Below are positions 44,701 through 53,700 of a DNA stretch of 64,000 nt, in pieces. The stretch is taken from contig NZ_CP042914.1 in assembly GCF_008065135.1 (NCBI RefSeq), forward strand, positions 5,499,404-5,563,403, given 5' to 3'. Numbering within the stretch: the stretch's first letter is position 1; every line of letters starts with the position of its first letter. Source of the DNA: Roseimaritima ulvae (GTDB taxonomy: Bacteria; Planctomycetota; Planctomycetia; Pirellulales; Pirellulaceae). Below the pieces are notes generated by a model, which was not told the origin of the DNA, did no database searches, and saw only the letters and a program-made list of their open reading frames with translations. The position numbers were made by a program, and so were the translations under genes.

Positions 44701-45459
44701 AGTTCGAAAATCCCCTTTGAGATCATGCAGTATGCCAGCGCCGACGAAGCCACTCCCTCGTGCCCCGCTGTCAACGGCGGCATCCATCGCTGGCTGGCGG
44801 TCCGGGACAACCACGCCGCGTCCATGTTTGCTCGCCCACGATTGTCACGTAAGCTGCGCGTGGGGCTGATCGTCGATCCCACCAAAGATCTACCCGGAGC
44901 AAGGACCGAAGGAGAGCAGATTCACAATGCCCTGGCCACCATTGGCGGCAATGTGCAGTCACAATACTTGGGTATCCACGGCCATCCCGACGCGACCCTG
45001 GAAAACGTCGTGGACATGCTGCGACACGTCGATGTGCTGCACTACTGCGGGCATGCTAAATTCGATAGCCAGAGCCGTGAAAGATCGGGACTGCTGCTGT
45101 TCGAGGACAAAATGCTGACCGCCGATATGCTGCACTCCATCGAACCGATCCCACGAGTGGTGATCTTCAACGCTTGCGAAGCCGGCCGGGTCCGCGGCGA
45201 ACCGAAAGAAGAACAACACCAAACCTTCTCGCTCGCCGAAATGATGCTGCGAGCCGGTGTGGAGGCGTTCTTAGGAACGTTTTGGGAAGTCAACGACAAG
45301 GCAGCCGAAGCATTTGCCAAACAACTCTACAGCACCTTGACCGAGGGCCAGTCTTTGCGTGCGGCCGTGACCGCCGGAAGAGCCCAATTGGCGGCCCAAG
45401 GCAAAAAGGACTGGGCCAACTATATCCTCTACGGCGATGGACGTTTCTGCCTGGCCTAA
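41788..45459 (+). CDS. TIR-like / SLOG-like / CHAT protease multidomain protein
   Basis: 1223 residues from ATG 41788 (TAATG overlap); the frame is open further up but only inside the caspase gene. Residues ~16-300 contain TIR-like segments (SLFCVATTF; VFVCLHGDRYRARGERR...ELLAAQQRGWPIVQV). Residues ~388-585 resemble a SLOG nucleotide-sensing domain (MRVGLSVS; LIGGGATLTYGGN at 422-434; YPCGGFGG at 568-575). Residues ~715-870 form an unassigned alpha/beta domain. Residues 1025-1223 are a CHAT caspase-like protease with HYCGHA (His1089) and FNACEAG (Cys1130), then FLGTFWEVND. CHAT is secure; SLOG is probable; TIR is tentative. It probably senses a ligand and acts with the upstream caspase. Confidence 0.82.
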   Translation: MTRSDSQHPAQPPAMRSLFCVATTFVTPDDEHASRRLGQRLYDRLTRDHQDPLSFGAGIPVAINVDIQRHSMCEIAALADHVLLIFVAGPTSLLLHPDQTTADLSGFGMPDSPEQKPKCQLSKMLVPTDGRWPSEAPRLGEVVVSKGVFDADGIDAAIDSVLMAIAKILRGDSPRPRLLINDFAEAHPKLGTAPIAALVGKQRTELWDYFSEVKTLQDGDYRQTSDGESQTGVDNVFVCLHGDRYRARGERRLHDRELLAAQQRGWPIVQVPAESAGDWNAVLRLAAGEHLRQLHFRKVAERMTQSGWLPIGTPVLSRPPELVDLSSGPLRESTTRTVLHPDPALTPEKRDVLRAAAPLLHPITPSTLLGRTASRDAADTLITPLDGMRVGLSVSRIPEGEFQVGQTDWHLQDATVQLTRTLIGGGATLTYGGNFVVGQEKSFTPLLAELIQAYNQTAQAPAKRLQVFQALDRSLDEVPADVLCRIRHLGLSTDLATQAVFSEDEIEGLPSGMLVSDMRRAMAAETDARVAIGGQSFPRDQDTHGYSGRFPGIAEEVYRALEAGQPVYPCGGFGGITARIVQLWEHPEKIDSFWRETTYDNNRDFVSLIWNVDNHHKRAALELPANLTELAHAIAAVAIELNDDDQAWINFNGLTYRQNQTLWRSTDPILLSSLIAEGLLRRRSRHVVDGTARSKIRIEAMLGNINLVSRTDLLALAVFKDVDPQGAGAAIDRVTGGLMRQAQAMPGKLLGVRSDQLDVDYLCAVSLGDVTDVGDDPQSLKAAIKQAVMQALDVCHREGFRSLAVVTFGGSSLPSYEQAVKQMLSGFRSHTHQVLVKWIEADEERYAKLLDKLQQSDDLDVTTVRKDSTVEIPQTSYPWFQLTVKYRSGHLDVTALAREGTGRAWSNPVTVRADVIEALSEGIGDRRRETPNQQELTRRGKQLVELLFGEQADVIWQRCRDVPIAITHDAASSKIPFEIMQYASADEATPSCPAVNGGIHRWLAVRDNHAASMFARPRLSRKLRVGLIVDPTKDLPGARTEGEQIHNALATIGGNVQSQYLGIHGHPDATLENVVDMLRHVDVLHYCGHAKFDSQSRERSGLLLFEDKMLTADMLHSIEPIPRVVIFNACEAGRVRGEPKEEQHQTFSLAEMMLRAGVEAFLGTFWEVNDKAAEAFAKQLYSTLTEGQSLRAAVTAGRAQLAAQGKKDWANYILYGDGRFCLA

Positions 45460-45516
45460 CGTAGCTTGACTCTCCGAGTCGAGCACCAACATCCCGACTC
45501 AGAGAGTCAGGCTACG
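45460..45516. repeat. Palindromic GTAGC repeat inside the defence-like operon
   Basis: CGTAGCTTGACTCTCCGAGT begins at 45460 and faces ATCCCGACTCAGAGAGTCAG..GCTACG, ending at 45516. It starts directly after the CHAT gene stop and ends 19 bases before the next gene. In mRNA it could lower or separate expression of the third gene. Confidence 0.8.
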
Positions 45517-45535
45517 AGGGCAGGTAGTCGGCCGC

Positions 45536-46108
45536 ATGGCTGCTTGTAATAATTGCCACCAGAGCCCCAAACGCGACGGGCAATACGAACCTCCCGATGG
45601 ATGGATTGAGGCGATTGGCATGGTAACCACTTGGCGAAGCATGCTGGAAAAATGGGGGTTGTCCTCGCTGCGAATTAACGTTCGAGTTCTAGATGCTGAG
45701 TTGCACGTCAGCCAACCGGATCGCGATGCGGCTTGGGACCTGTATGTGGAACTGGTCACGCGTATCACCACACAACCGCTTGGCGAGGGCGACGGTACGG
45801 AGCAGGCGGCGCTGGACAGCGTGTACGCATTGTTTCCACTAACGCGCGAGACCATCAAGCGACATGGTCGCCATTGTCACCAATTCACGCGTTTGGCCGT
45901 CGTGATCTTGAACCAAAAGATTCGCCCCTTTACGGCTGCTTGGCACCGTCGAGCGGAGCAGGGGGCCTTTGACGACCCGCAGCAGTGTCGGGCCTTCCGC
46001 GCCGAACTGACGGAGCTGCAGCAAACGCTGCGCGAGTATTCCGGCTTGCTGGCCGACCTAGCCGAAGTCGAAGACCTCACCGATCTGATCCCCGATGACG
46101 CTTCCTAG
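45536..46108 (+). CDS. Unknown helical protein downstream of the CHAT gene
   Basis: 190 residues starting at ATG 45536 with a weak ribosome site; ATG 45620 is an alternative. The body is helical, with segments such as INVRVLDAELHVSQPDRDAA, WDLYVELVTRITTQPL, YALFPLTRETIKRHGRHCH and VVILNQKIRPFTAAWHRR, ending in an acidic tail. An N-terminal CNNCHQSP could bind metal, but a CxxCH haem site is unlikely in a protein with no signal peptide. I recall similar proteins in cyanobacteria but cannot name the family. Position suggests a regulator or partner of the caspase/CHAT pair. Confidence 0.65.
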   Translation: MAACNNCHQSPKRDGQYEPPDGWIEAIGMVTTWRSMLEKWGLSSLRINVRVLDAELHVSQPDRDAAWDLYVELVTRITTQPLGEGDGTEQAALDSVYALFPLTRETIKRHGRHCHQFTRLAVVILNQKIRPFTAAWHRRAEQGAFDDPQQCRAFRAELTELQQTLREYSGLLADLAEVEDLTDLIPDDAS

Positions 46109-46182
46109 CGACGAAAGGGCGACCGCGCCGCTGCAACAATTTCAAAAACTCTCCTCGCTAAGGCTCGAACCTCGTGGAAAAG

Positions 46183-46240
46183 GAGGGTGAAGTAAGCGGC
46201 TCCAAGGTCTAATGCTGCAGTAATACACTGCACGTTCCGG
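46183..46240. repeat. Dispersed intergenic repeat, copy 2
   Basis: Similar by eye to 18321-18378: both begin GAGGGTGAAG and share the CAAGGTC/T..AAT..CAGTA spacing. It lies just before a small gene remnant, in a 789-base gap (46109-46897) that otherwise holds only that remnant and a non-coding stretch. Confidence 0.5.
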
Positions 46241-46245
46241 GACGT

Positions 46246-46503
46246 TTAAGATTCGGATACGGATGGAGTGGTGAAATTGTGGTACTCGTGCGGGTCTTCC
46301 AGTAACACCAGCGGCCCAATCTCAAGGTTCAGCTGCCCCTCGTAGATGAACTCGATGATCACCGAACAAATACAATCGAACGAAGCGGTGTCGGGGCCGC
46401 CTGGGTTCCCATCGCTGCGAAACCGTTTCCACTTGTCCGGATCGTGCAAATCCGCCGTCACATCTGGCCGCGATCGGTCGATGCAAATGGGACTTTTTAG
46501 CTC
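46246..46503 (-). pseudogene. Possible gene remnant (about 85 codons)
   Basis: A minus-strand frame from 46503 to the stop at 46246 reads as plausible protein (DPDKWKRFRSDGNPGGPDTA; YEGQLNLEIGPLVLLEDPHE) but has no ATG; the only start is a GTG at 46461. A stop lies at 46504-46506 just upstream. It could be the decayed C-terminus of a larger protein, or a small gene with GTG start. No family recognised. Confidence 0.35.
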
Positions 46504-46897
46504 CTAGTGCTGCAGGTGCCCGTTGACGACCCTGACCCCAATCTTCACGATTTCTCGACCGCGATTTCCTGACCAGCTGATGAATATTTTCATGGCCGTC
46601 CCAAGATGTGAGAGAAGTGTTGCGGAACTACCTCGGAACACGGGCGCTCTCATTATGAGGCGTCAGGGACGCCCCACGCCAATTGTTTTGCGTGTCGAAA
46701 AAATCTTGGAATCTCGCATCTCGATTCGGATGCCGGTACATAGGTTGTGTTCGGCATAATCGGTCCCCGTCCCTGTTCGGCCGGGGGTTTCGCTGCTAAA
46801 TGGGGGGATGCCGCTCGGTGCCCCAACTACCGTAGAGCTTTCTTATGCTCGGCTCTCGTCAGGCCGAGCTTGTGGGCACTTCGTACTTGGCGTCATC

Positions 46898-49800
46898 ATG
46901 AAACACCTGGCTTTCATCCTGTTTGCGGTTGTTCAAGTATTCTCTCAGAATCGAGTCTTTTCTCAGACTCAAGGGATTTCAGAGACGCTTGAGGTCCCCA
47001 AAACCGAGGGATACACGGCGGCCCCCGAAACGTCGGCCGTTTCGCCTATCCAGTTTCCCGACGCAGAATTGTCGGCGCCGCCGGTCTACGAACTTCCTCA
47101 CGCTGCGCCACCCAACCGACAACTCGTGCCGCCGGCGGCCGCAGAGGAATATTCAGTCGGCGCGGCGGCGGCCGTGCCACTTGATGCGTCGATGGTCGTC
47201 GCACCACCGCTGAGCTCGGCGCCGCCGGAAATGCTGGCAGCCCCCGCACGATTGAGTTTGTATTCGCAGTCAAACGGTTCCCGTGATCGCTTGGTCAACC
47301 AGGACATTCCCGCGCGGGCTGCGACGCTGGCGTATGGTCCCCTGGAACTGGTCGTTCATATTCCCTGGATCGCCGACGTAGAACTGGACGCCGTGCGGCT
47401 ATGGATCGATGGCAAACAATCGCATCCATCGGAGCTTCGTGCGCTACACCGCGAGCTGGGAACGTTGGATGGGATCCCGACGTTGAACTTGCACTACCAA
47501 TGGAGTTGTCCGCCGCTGGGACGCCATGGCCTCCAGGTCACCTATTTGCGCGGCGATCGCTGGAGTGTGATCAGCCAGCCGGTACGATTTGAGATTCTGG
47601 CACCTGTCGCTCCTGAAATCATCGCCATCGGTGCCGACCAGCAAACGCCACGACCGCACGGCCGCGATCATGCCGTCTCGGTCAGCGGCAGCGTTCAGCT
47701 GAAACTTGCCGGCCCGCAGCCCGGCGATACGGTGGCGATCGATGTCAATGCACGTCAACTCTCGACCAAGACAGTTGACGACAACTGTTGCGTGACCGTT
47801 CACCTTCACAAACAGTTTCCAACCGGTCGGTATAAGCTGACCGTCCGTAGCGTCAGCGGATTGGCTTGCGGCCTGACCAGCAAACCATCACGGCCGCAGT
47901 GGATCGATCTGTATGATCACCGCAGCCAGGTCACCACAATCGATCTGATCGGAGCGGCTTCCTTGACCTTCCATATCAATCAGCCGGTTGCTGCTCCCAA
48001 ATTGCTTCGCCTGCCCGTTGAATATTTCCCACGCTCGCCCGTCCTGGAAGCTCCGCCAGTTGTCCTTTCGCCCCGGCAACCCGGCGAAATGTATCTGTCG
48101 CCCGCCGCCGAAGCGGACCATCCCACCACCCTCACCTCAAACGTCGAACCACGCAACCGCTTGCTGGATAGGGAATCGGACACCGAATCCGACACCACCG
48201 TCGCGCCCCCGGCTGTCCCTGCTGTCCCTGCTGTCCCTGCTGTCCCTGCTGTCCCTGCCGTCCCTGCCGTCCCTGCCGTCCCGGCTGTCCCGGCTGTCCC
48301 GGCCGCCTCCAACACTGCTGTCCCCGAAACCGCCGAATCCGACACAGGCGAATCCGAGGCTGCCGAAACACCGAACGTTGGACTGGATCCCCCAGGCGAG
48401 GCCGACGATCCAGGCAAGCCGGCGCCCCCCGCGTTACCGACGCCCGCAACCGGCTCGACCTGCCCTGGCTGCGGTGCGTCCTGCGAAATCGCTTGCGATA
48501 CCTGTCGGCAGTGCGGTTTGTGGCAAAGCAAAGCCGCCGAGCCGCACCACACGCTGACCGGTAATGTTAATGAACTACGGCAGCGAGGCGTGGTCGCCCA
48601 AGCCCGCGCAGAAAGTCTCTCCGCTCAACTGGAACGACTGCTGGAACACGCCCGGTCGCTGAATCACGAAAACGCGACCCTCCGCAACCGCGTGACCAGC
48701 CATCTCAAAGAGGTGGAAGGAGCCGTCGGCGAAGAGCTGAACTTGTATTGGATGCTTCAAGATCGACACACGCAGATTCAACGCAAATGGCAACTGCTGG
48801 AAGCTCTGCGGCTTGACCTCGCCGATCCCGATCTGCGGTACGCCGTCCAGGAAGCCGAACGCGACGTGCGAGCACGGTTCGAAATCGCCTCCAAGCTCCA
48901 AGCAAACTCGAAACCCAATGTCGTACGCAATCTGAAGCAGAATTTTGCCGCCGCCGAACAGACCCTGGGCCTGATTCCGATCGTCGATGCCGAGGATGAA
49001 CGCTCACAACAAAACGCCTTCCTACGGCTAAGCAGCATCCCAATACCTGGCGCTACAAACCCGCTAGCAACGGGCATAGGTCCCCTGTTTGAAGCCATTG
49101 CCCAAGCGTCTTCGATGCGAACACAGATTCTGAAGCATAAGGATCGGAGCACAACAGTACCCCACCCGCAGTACGTCCGCGTCGACTATACCCCGGCGGT
49201 AGAACTGTTGTTGCAAGAAGCCGAATTTGCCTCGCTTCCGCCACGTCGTGCTCAACTCGCCACGCAGCGACGGGCCCTTGATGCGGCAATGCAAACGCAC
49301 GAGCGCGACCTGAAAATCCTTTTGGACGACATCAAAACCCAACAACAAAACGCGATGGCTGACATCGTGGATACGCAACGGGCGATTGCTCATCAGCCCC
49401 CCGACCCCGCGGTTATTGCAGGCCTAACCGCTGTACTGAATCAAGCCGATGCCGCATGGGTCGTGGCCCAACAGAAGCTCAATGCCAATCAGGCCCCTGA
49501 CAAGAAACCAGCCCTCTCGAATCAGTTGGCCACCGCCGCAGACAAGCGAAGGCATGCCGCGGCGGAACTTGCCAAAGCGCAAGCCACTCAAACGCACCCC
49601 ATCACCGGTATCACGCATCTTAGAGAACAGACACAATTTTTATTCCAGGCTCAGGCCGACCTCCGACGTTTGCTCAGCGCGGTATCCGACTGCATCGCCG
49701 ACCAGACGCGGCGGCAACACCGTCTGGCAGAGCTGGAAAACAAATTGCAGGACGTGGCCGTCGACGTCCGCGGGCAGATCGCCGAATGGGAAGCTCATCG

Positions 49801-50554
49801 CGTCTATCTGGATCACCTCATCACGCAAGCGGACCAAGCCATCCAGCGTCGCCGAACGCTGGCCACCGCCACCGGACGAGCACTGTACCAAGCACGTCTT
49901 AGGGCCCAAGCCCAGCAGGCCGAACTGGACCAACAACTGCGTTACCAACAAGATACCCTCAACGCGCAACTCGCCGCCGAACAGGCCCGTGCCGAGTCGG
50001 CAGAAACTCTGGCGAGTCTGCATTGGCAGCGAGTACAAGCCCGCGACCGAGCGAACCAGGCGCTTCGCAGCGCCGCACCGCCCACGATCACCTACTTCCA
50101 CGCCCCCGCCCATTTTCCACTTGCTCGGTTTGGCAAAGGAGGTTTGGACGATGCCCGCGACGGTATGCTGATCGCCGAAGGGATGAAGCTGGAAACCAGG
50201 GCTGACGGCAGCTACCACGTCGAATACAAAGTCTTGCGGTCGGCCCTGCCGGCGAAATTGGTGTTGCAAATTCAATTCAAAACCAGTCCGCAGGCCGCCT
50301 GGGAAACGCTCTCGTTAAAGCCTCAGACCATCAGTCCCCGCACCCAGCGGATGGAAGCTGTTTCCAACACCGACGATTGGCTCGCTTCGCTAGGCCAAGA
50401 TCGGTATGTCACCATCACTGATCAAGGCTGGCACCCGGCGCTGCAACAGCGCGGTGGCCAAGTGGTCGAGGTTCGCCGCAGCGGCAATGCTCGCTTCGGC
50501 TACGGATTTAAAGGCCTAGACGTGTATGGTCGCGTTACCAGCCAATCCCCCTAG
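46898..50554 (+). CDS. Secreted coiled-coil protein with (Ala-Val-Pro)10 tract and Cys-rich motif
   Basis: 1218 residues from ATG 46898, where a signal peptide begins (MKHLAFILFAVVQVFSQ). The N-terminal half is Pro/Ala-rich with beta domains (ELVVHIPWIADVELDAVRLW; GDRWSVISQPVRFEIL; VSVSGSVQLKLAGPQPGDTV). Residues 439-468 are ten AVP triplets. Near 522-540 lies CPGCGASCEIACDTCRQCG, a zinc-ribbon-like cysteine cluster, unusual for a secreted protein. From about 560 to 1060 the chain is mostly long heptad-like helix rich in Gln/Ala/Arg. The C-terminal ~150 residues are a beta domain (YHVEYKVLRSALPAKLVLQI). Next gene starts 147 bases downstream on the same strand. Role unknown, perhaps envelope scaffold. 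Confidence 0.72.
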   Translation: MKHLAFILFAVVQVFSQNRVFSQTQGISETLEVPKTEGYTAAPETSAVSPIQFPDAELSAPPVYELPHAAPPNRQLVPPAAAEEYSVGAAAAVPLDASMVVAPPLSSAPPEMLAAPARLSLYSQSNGSRDRLVNQDIPARAATLAYGPLELVVHIPWIADVELDAVRLWIDGKQSHPSELRALHRELGTLDGIPTLNLHYQWSCPPLGRHGLQVTYLRGDRWSVISQPVRFEILAPVAPEIIAIGADQQTPRPHGRDHAVSVSGSVQLKLAGPQPGDTVAIDVNARQLSTKTVDDNCCVTVHLHKQFPTGRYKLTVRSVSGLACGLTSKPSRPQWIDLYDHRSQVTTIDLIGAASLTFHINQPVAAPKLLRLPVEYFPRSPVLEAPPVVLSPRQPGEMYLSPAAEADHPTTLTSNVEPRNRLLDRESDTESDTTVAPPAVPAVPAVPAVPAVPAVPAVPAVPAVPAVPAASNTAVPETAESDTGESEAAETPNVGLDPPGEADDPGKPAPPALPTPATGSTCPGCGASCEIACDTCRQCGLWQSKAAEPHHTLTGNVNELRQRGVVAQARAESLSAQLERLLEHARSLNHENATLRNRVTSHLKEVEGAVGEELNLYWMLQDRHTQIQRKWQLLEALRLDLADPDLRYAVQEAERDVRARFEIASKLQANSKPNVVRNLKQNFAAAEQTLGLIPIVDAEDERSQQNAFLRLSSIPIPGATNPLATGIGPLFEAIAQASSMRTQILKHKDRSTTVPHPQYVRVDYTPAVELLLQEAEFASLPPRRAQLATQRRALDAAMQTHERDLKILLDDIKTQQQNAMADIVDTQRAIAHQPPDPAVIAGLTAVLNQADAAWVVAQQKLNANQAPDKKPALSNQLATAADKRRHAAAELAKAQATQTHPITGITHLREQTQFLFQAQADLRRLLSAVSDCIADQTRRQHRLAELENKLQDVAVDVRGQIAEWEAHRVYLDHLITQADQAIQRRRTLATATGRALYQARLRAQAQQAELDQQLRYQQDTLNAQLAAEQARAESAETLASLHWQRVQARDRANQALRSAAPPTITYFHAPAHFPLARFGKGGLDDARDGMLIAEGMKLETRADGSYHVEYKVLRSALPAKLVLQIQFKTSPQAAWETLSLKPQTISPRTQRMEAVSNTDDWLASLGQDRYVTITDQGWHPALQQRGGQVVEVRRSGNARFGYGFKGLDVYGRVTSQSP
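48212..48301 (+). repeat. 9-base tandem repeat coding (Ala-Val-Pro)10
   Basis: Ten units of GCTGTCCCT and its GCCGTCCCT/GCCGTCCCG/GCTGTCCCG variants. The unit is three codons, so slippage changes length without breaking the frame. It codes a stiff, extended linker. Confidence 0.95.
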
Positions 50555-50701
50555 TCGACCCAAATTACGCTTGCGGAATATTGTGCACAACCGGCCCCCC
50601 GTCAGCCGATGGCATAGAGTGTGGCAGTCCCCCCCGGCCGATTCACACGCGGGGCGGAATGACAGGGTTCAGTAAATCGCACGATTGGAAGCGGACAAAG
50701 A

Positions 50702-53700
50702 ATGGATTCTCAACAGGGGCATGGGCGAAAGCTTCAGCTGGTCGTTTGCGGCTGTGGAATGGTCTCCGGCTTGTTGGCTTTCCTGATCACGGGAAGTCTC
50801 CGCACCCATCGACCTACCGATGCCAGCAGCCTTCCGGTGGCGTTGGCCATCACTCACGACGCACCGGTTCTAAAATCGCCTGTCGAACGCCCACCCGAGC
50901 GCGTGCAGCCCGCTTCGCAAGCCGAGGGAACCGTCCAGACCGTGGCATGGATGCTGGCCGATGCGGATGAACAGCCAGCCAGCCCCGCCGGCCTGTCGGT
51001 CGCGTCCATCAAGCAACATTGGAACGGTAAGGAAATCGTTTGGTCGATTGACGAACGAACATCTAAGGTGCCCCTGCATCTGTCGGTTCCGTTTACCGTC
51101 ACCATCGCCCACCAAGCGAACCGCAGTTCTTTCCGACTTGGGCTAGCTGGTCAATATGACGGCGAGCGAATTGGCGATCCGGATGCTGAGAGCAAAAGCA
51201 GCGAATTCCGGTTCAAGGGGCTTACCGGCCCGCTGCCGGCAGACGCCAAGTTGCAAATATTTGCCGAACCCGAAGACGATCAGACCGACCCCGAGCTGCT
51301 TTTCGAGTTGCCAGCGCCGATCGTAGCGATATCCCAAGAAACACCGCGACTAACCGTCGATCGAGTCTCTAACGGCCCCTTTCACGATCCCACCAGTCTC
51401 GCCGCACATTCGCCGCTGAGCCTGTTTCCCTACACCAGCGGTGGCCAATCGCGCGCCTACATCGGTTTTACCGGCACGGCTCGTCGCAATGAAAACCTGC
51501 GAATCTTTGTATTGACGGAAGGCAGCTCGCTGTCCGCTTCCAGTGTCCCCGTGCCAGTACTTATCGACTCTGCGACCTCCACAAGCGGTTACAACGCCCA
51601 CGCCGAAATTCCCACCGCGGACCTTAGAGAAGCGCAAAACTTTCAGCTGATGGTGGTTACTCAATCCGGCACCAACGCTCGCGTGGCCACGAATCTTATC
51701 CCTTGCGAATTGGTCGACGATCCGCCGGTGATTGAATCGGTGACGCTAACGCCCCACGCTTCCAACGCCCATGCCGATGCAGCACTAGGCCAACGCGCGG
51801 ATGGTACGTATGTCGGCCGTTCTCTGGACGCGATGCAGGTCAAGATTACGACGGATAATGCGGAGAATGCGGATCTGACCGGCGTGGACGTCGTCATCCA
51901 AGAAGTGGGTGACACCGTCGATTCCGCCGCCTTGGGCAAGCATGCGGCGCAGGCGGCAGAGTTTTTGATACCGCTGGACCTCCCGACGCGCGCCGCGAAC
52001 GTCCCCATTCAATTAGTGGCCAACCTTTACAAGGGCAAAAGACAGCTAAACGCCCCCCAAGAAACTGTCGCGATTCGATTGCTTGTTCGTCCCTTGCGAG
52101 CCACGGTGCAGCACCAGGGGTTCGGAATTCGTGCCGGCGCGAACGTGCTCACGCTGCAGTTCCCCAACGACCAACCGTTAGATTTTCTAAAGGACACGTC
52201 GGTATTCGAGCAGTTGTACTCCGGCGATCCCAACAATGCCGGCCATCCGGGATCAGCCAAAGTCAAACTAACTGCTCAGCCGTTTTCCAACAGTCCAACC
52301 TTTTTAAAGCCGACGACCATTCAGTACATCTCCAACAGCAACACGCTGCGCATCGAATACGACGCTAGTCAGTTGCTGGTGGGTACCTATCAGCTTGAAG
52401 TCTCAGGTTTACGCGACATCTTTGGCAACACGTTGGTCGGCGATGAGCCCACCTTTAACGGTCTCCGCATGACCTTCGGTGACCAGCCCGGCATGACCGC
52501 TGCAAACGCCTTGCCGGGACGAGTGATGCCGGGCATCCATGGCGCTACCGGAAACTATGTCGCCTACCAAGAATGGACTCCGCCGCGCGATAAACCCGAC
52601 GGATTTAATCCCAACGACAAGGTCGAAACCCGCGTCGCCCGGCTGTATTTTTACCGCGACGCTCATCGCGTGGCGCAAATCATCAACCGCAAAGTGAAAT
52701 CGCACAACCGGCATGGTGTGTCCGCCACAAGGCAATTGGCCGATCAATCGCGTACCGTGGCCGATCAATTGACCGCCGCCCGGCAACAGGCTGAACGCGA
52801 AGCCATTCGCTTGGCCGAGGAGACACGGCGGCTGGAACAACAGCTCTCCGATGCTCGCCGCAACTTCGACCGAACCCTGTCAGATCTGCAGCGCGAGGCG
52901 CGTTCCATTCCACCGGTCGATCCCGATGATCCGGACAACGCCCAGCTGGACGCCGAACGTCAAGCGAAACAACAAAACATCGCCCGGATGGACGAAGTCG
53001 TGCGACGTTTTTCGGCGGAAGTCACTCGCTTGGAGGGCGCCGTCGATGCCGCTCGGCAAGACGAAGCCAACGCCCACGAACAGGCACAGCAAAAGGAATC
53101 GCAGGAACAGCTGGCTCGCCAAGAACAATTCCGTCGCGAACTGGCCGCCGCTCACGCCGACCCCGATACCTACGCCGAGGGCGTCCCCAGCAGTTCGGAC
53201 CCCATCGAGCAAACCAGCATCTCGGTGATCGGCGAGGGCCTGATCCATCTTCGCGGTCCGCTCAAGGGCGTGAACCAAATCCGTTTGATGATCGACCAAA
53301 TCGACACACCGGTCGGCCAGGTACGCGTAAACGTACACAGTACTCAAATCAACGGCGACGAAGCGGAAAAGCTGGAACTCGTTTCCTCACGGATCCAAAC
53401 CTACATCGACCAGGCGCGGTTCATGAGCGTGCAGACCGGCGAAATGCTGCGTAAATCCGTGGCCACCATTGCCGGGCAACGAGCCGAGGAAGCTCGCACG
53501 CTGTACCCCGGTGCCAGCCAACACGAACGAGACCAACGCTATCTGTACGCCTTCTTCGGTAAAGACTTCATCGATGAACTGGGGGCCATCGATTCGGAAT
53601 TCCTGCAAACAGGCAACAAACTGCTGTCGCTGCACTCCATGGATGTGACCAGTTTATCGTCGGCGTTGATGCTGATCGCGCTGGCCAACAATGGTACGCG

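Noticed and set aside
45536-45580. CxxCH haem site in the protein downstream of CHAT
   Set aside because: CNNCH is present, but the protein has no signal peptide for cytochrome c maturation.
46523-46759. 78-codon plus-strand gene before the coiled-coil protein
   Set aside because: Random-looking composition and no ribosome site; kept as non-coding.
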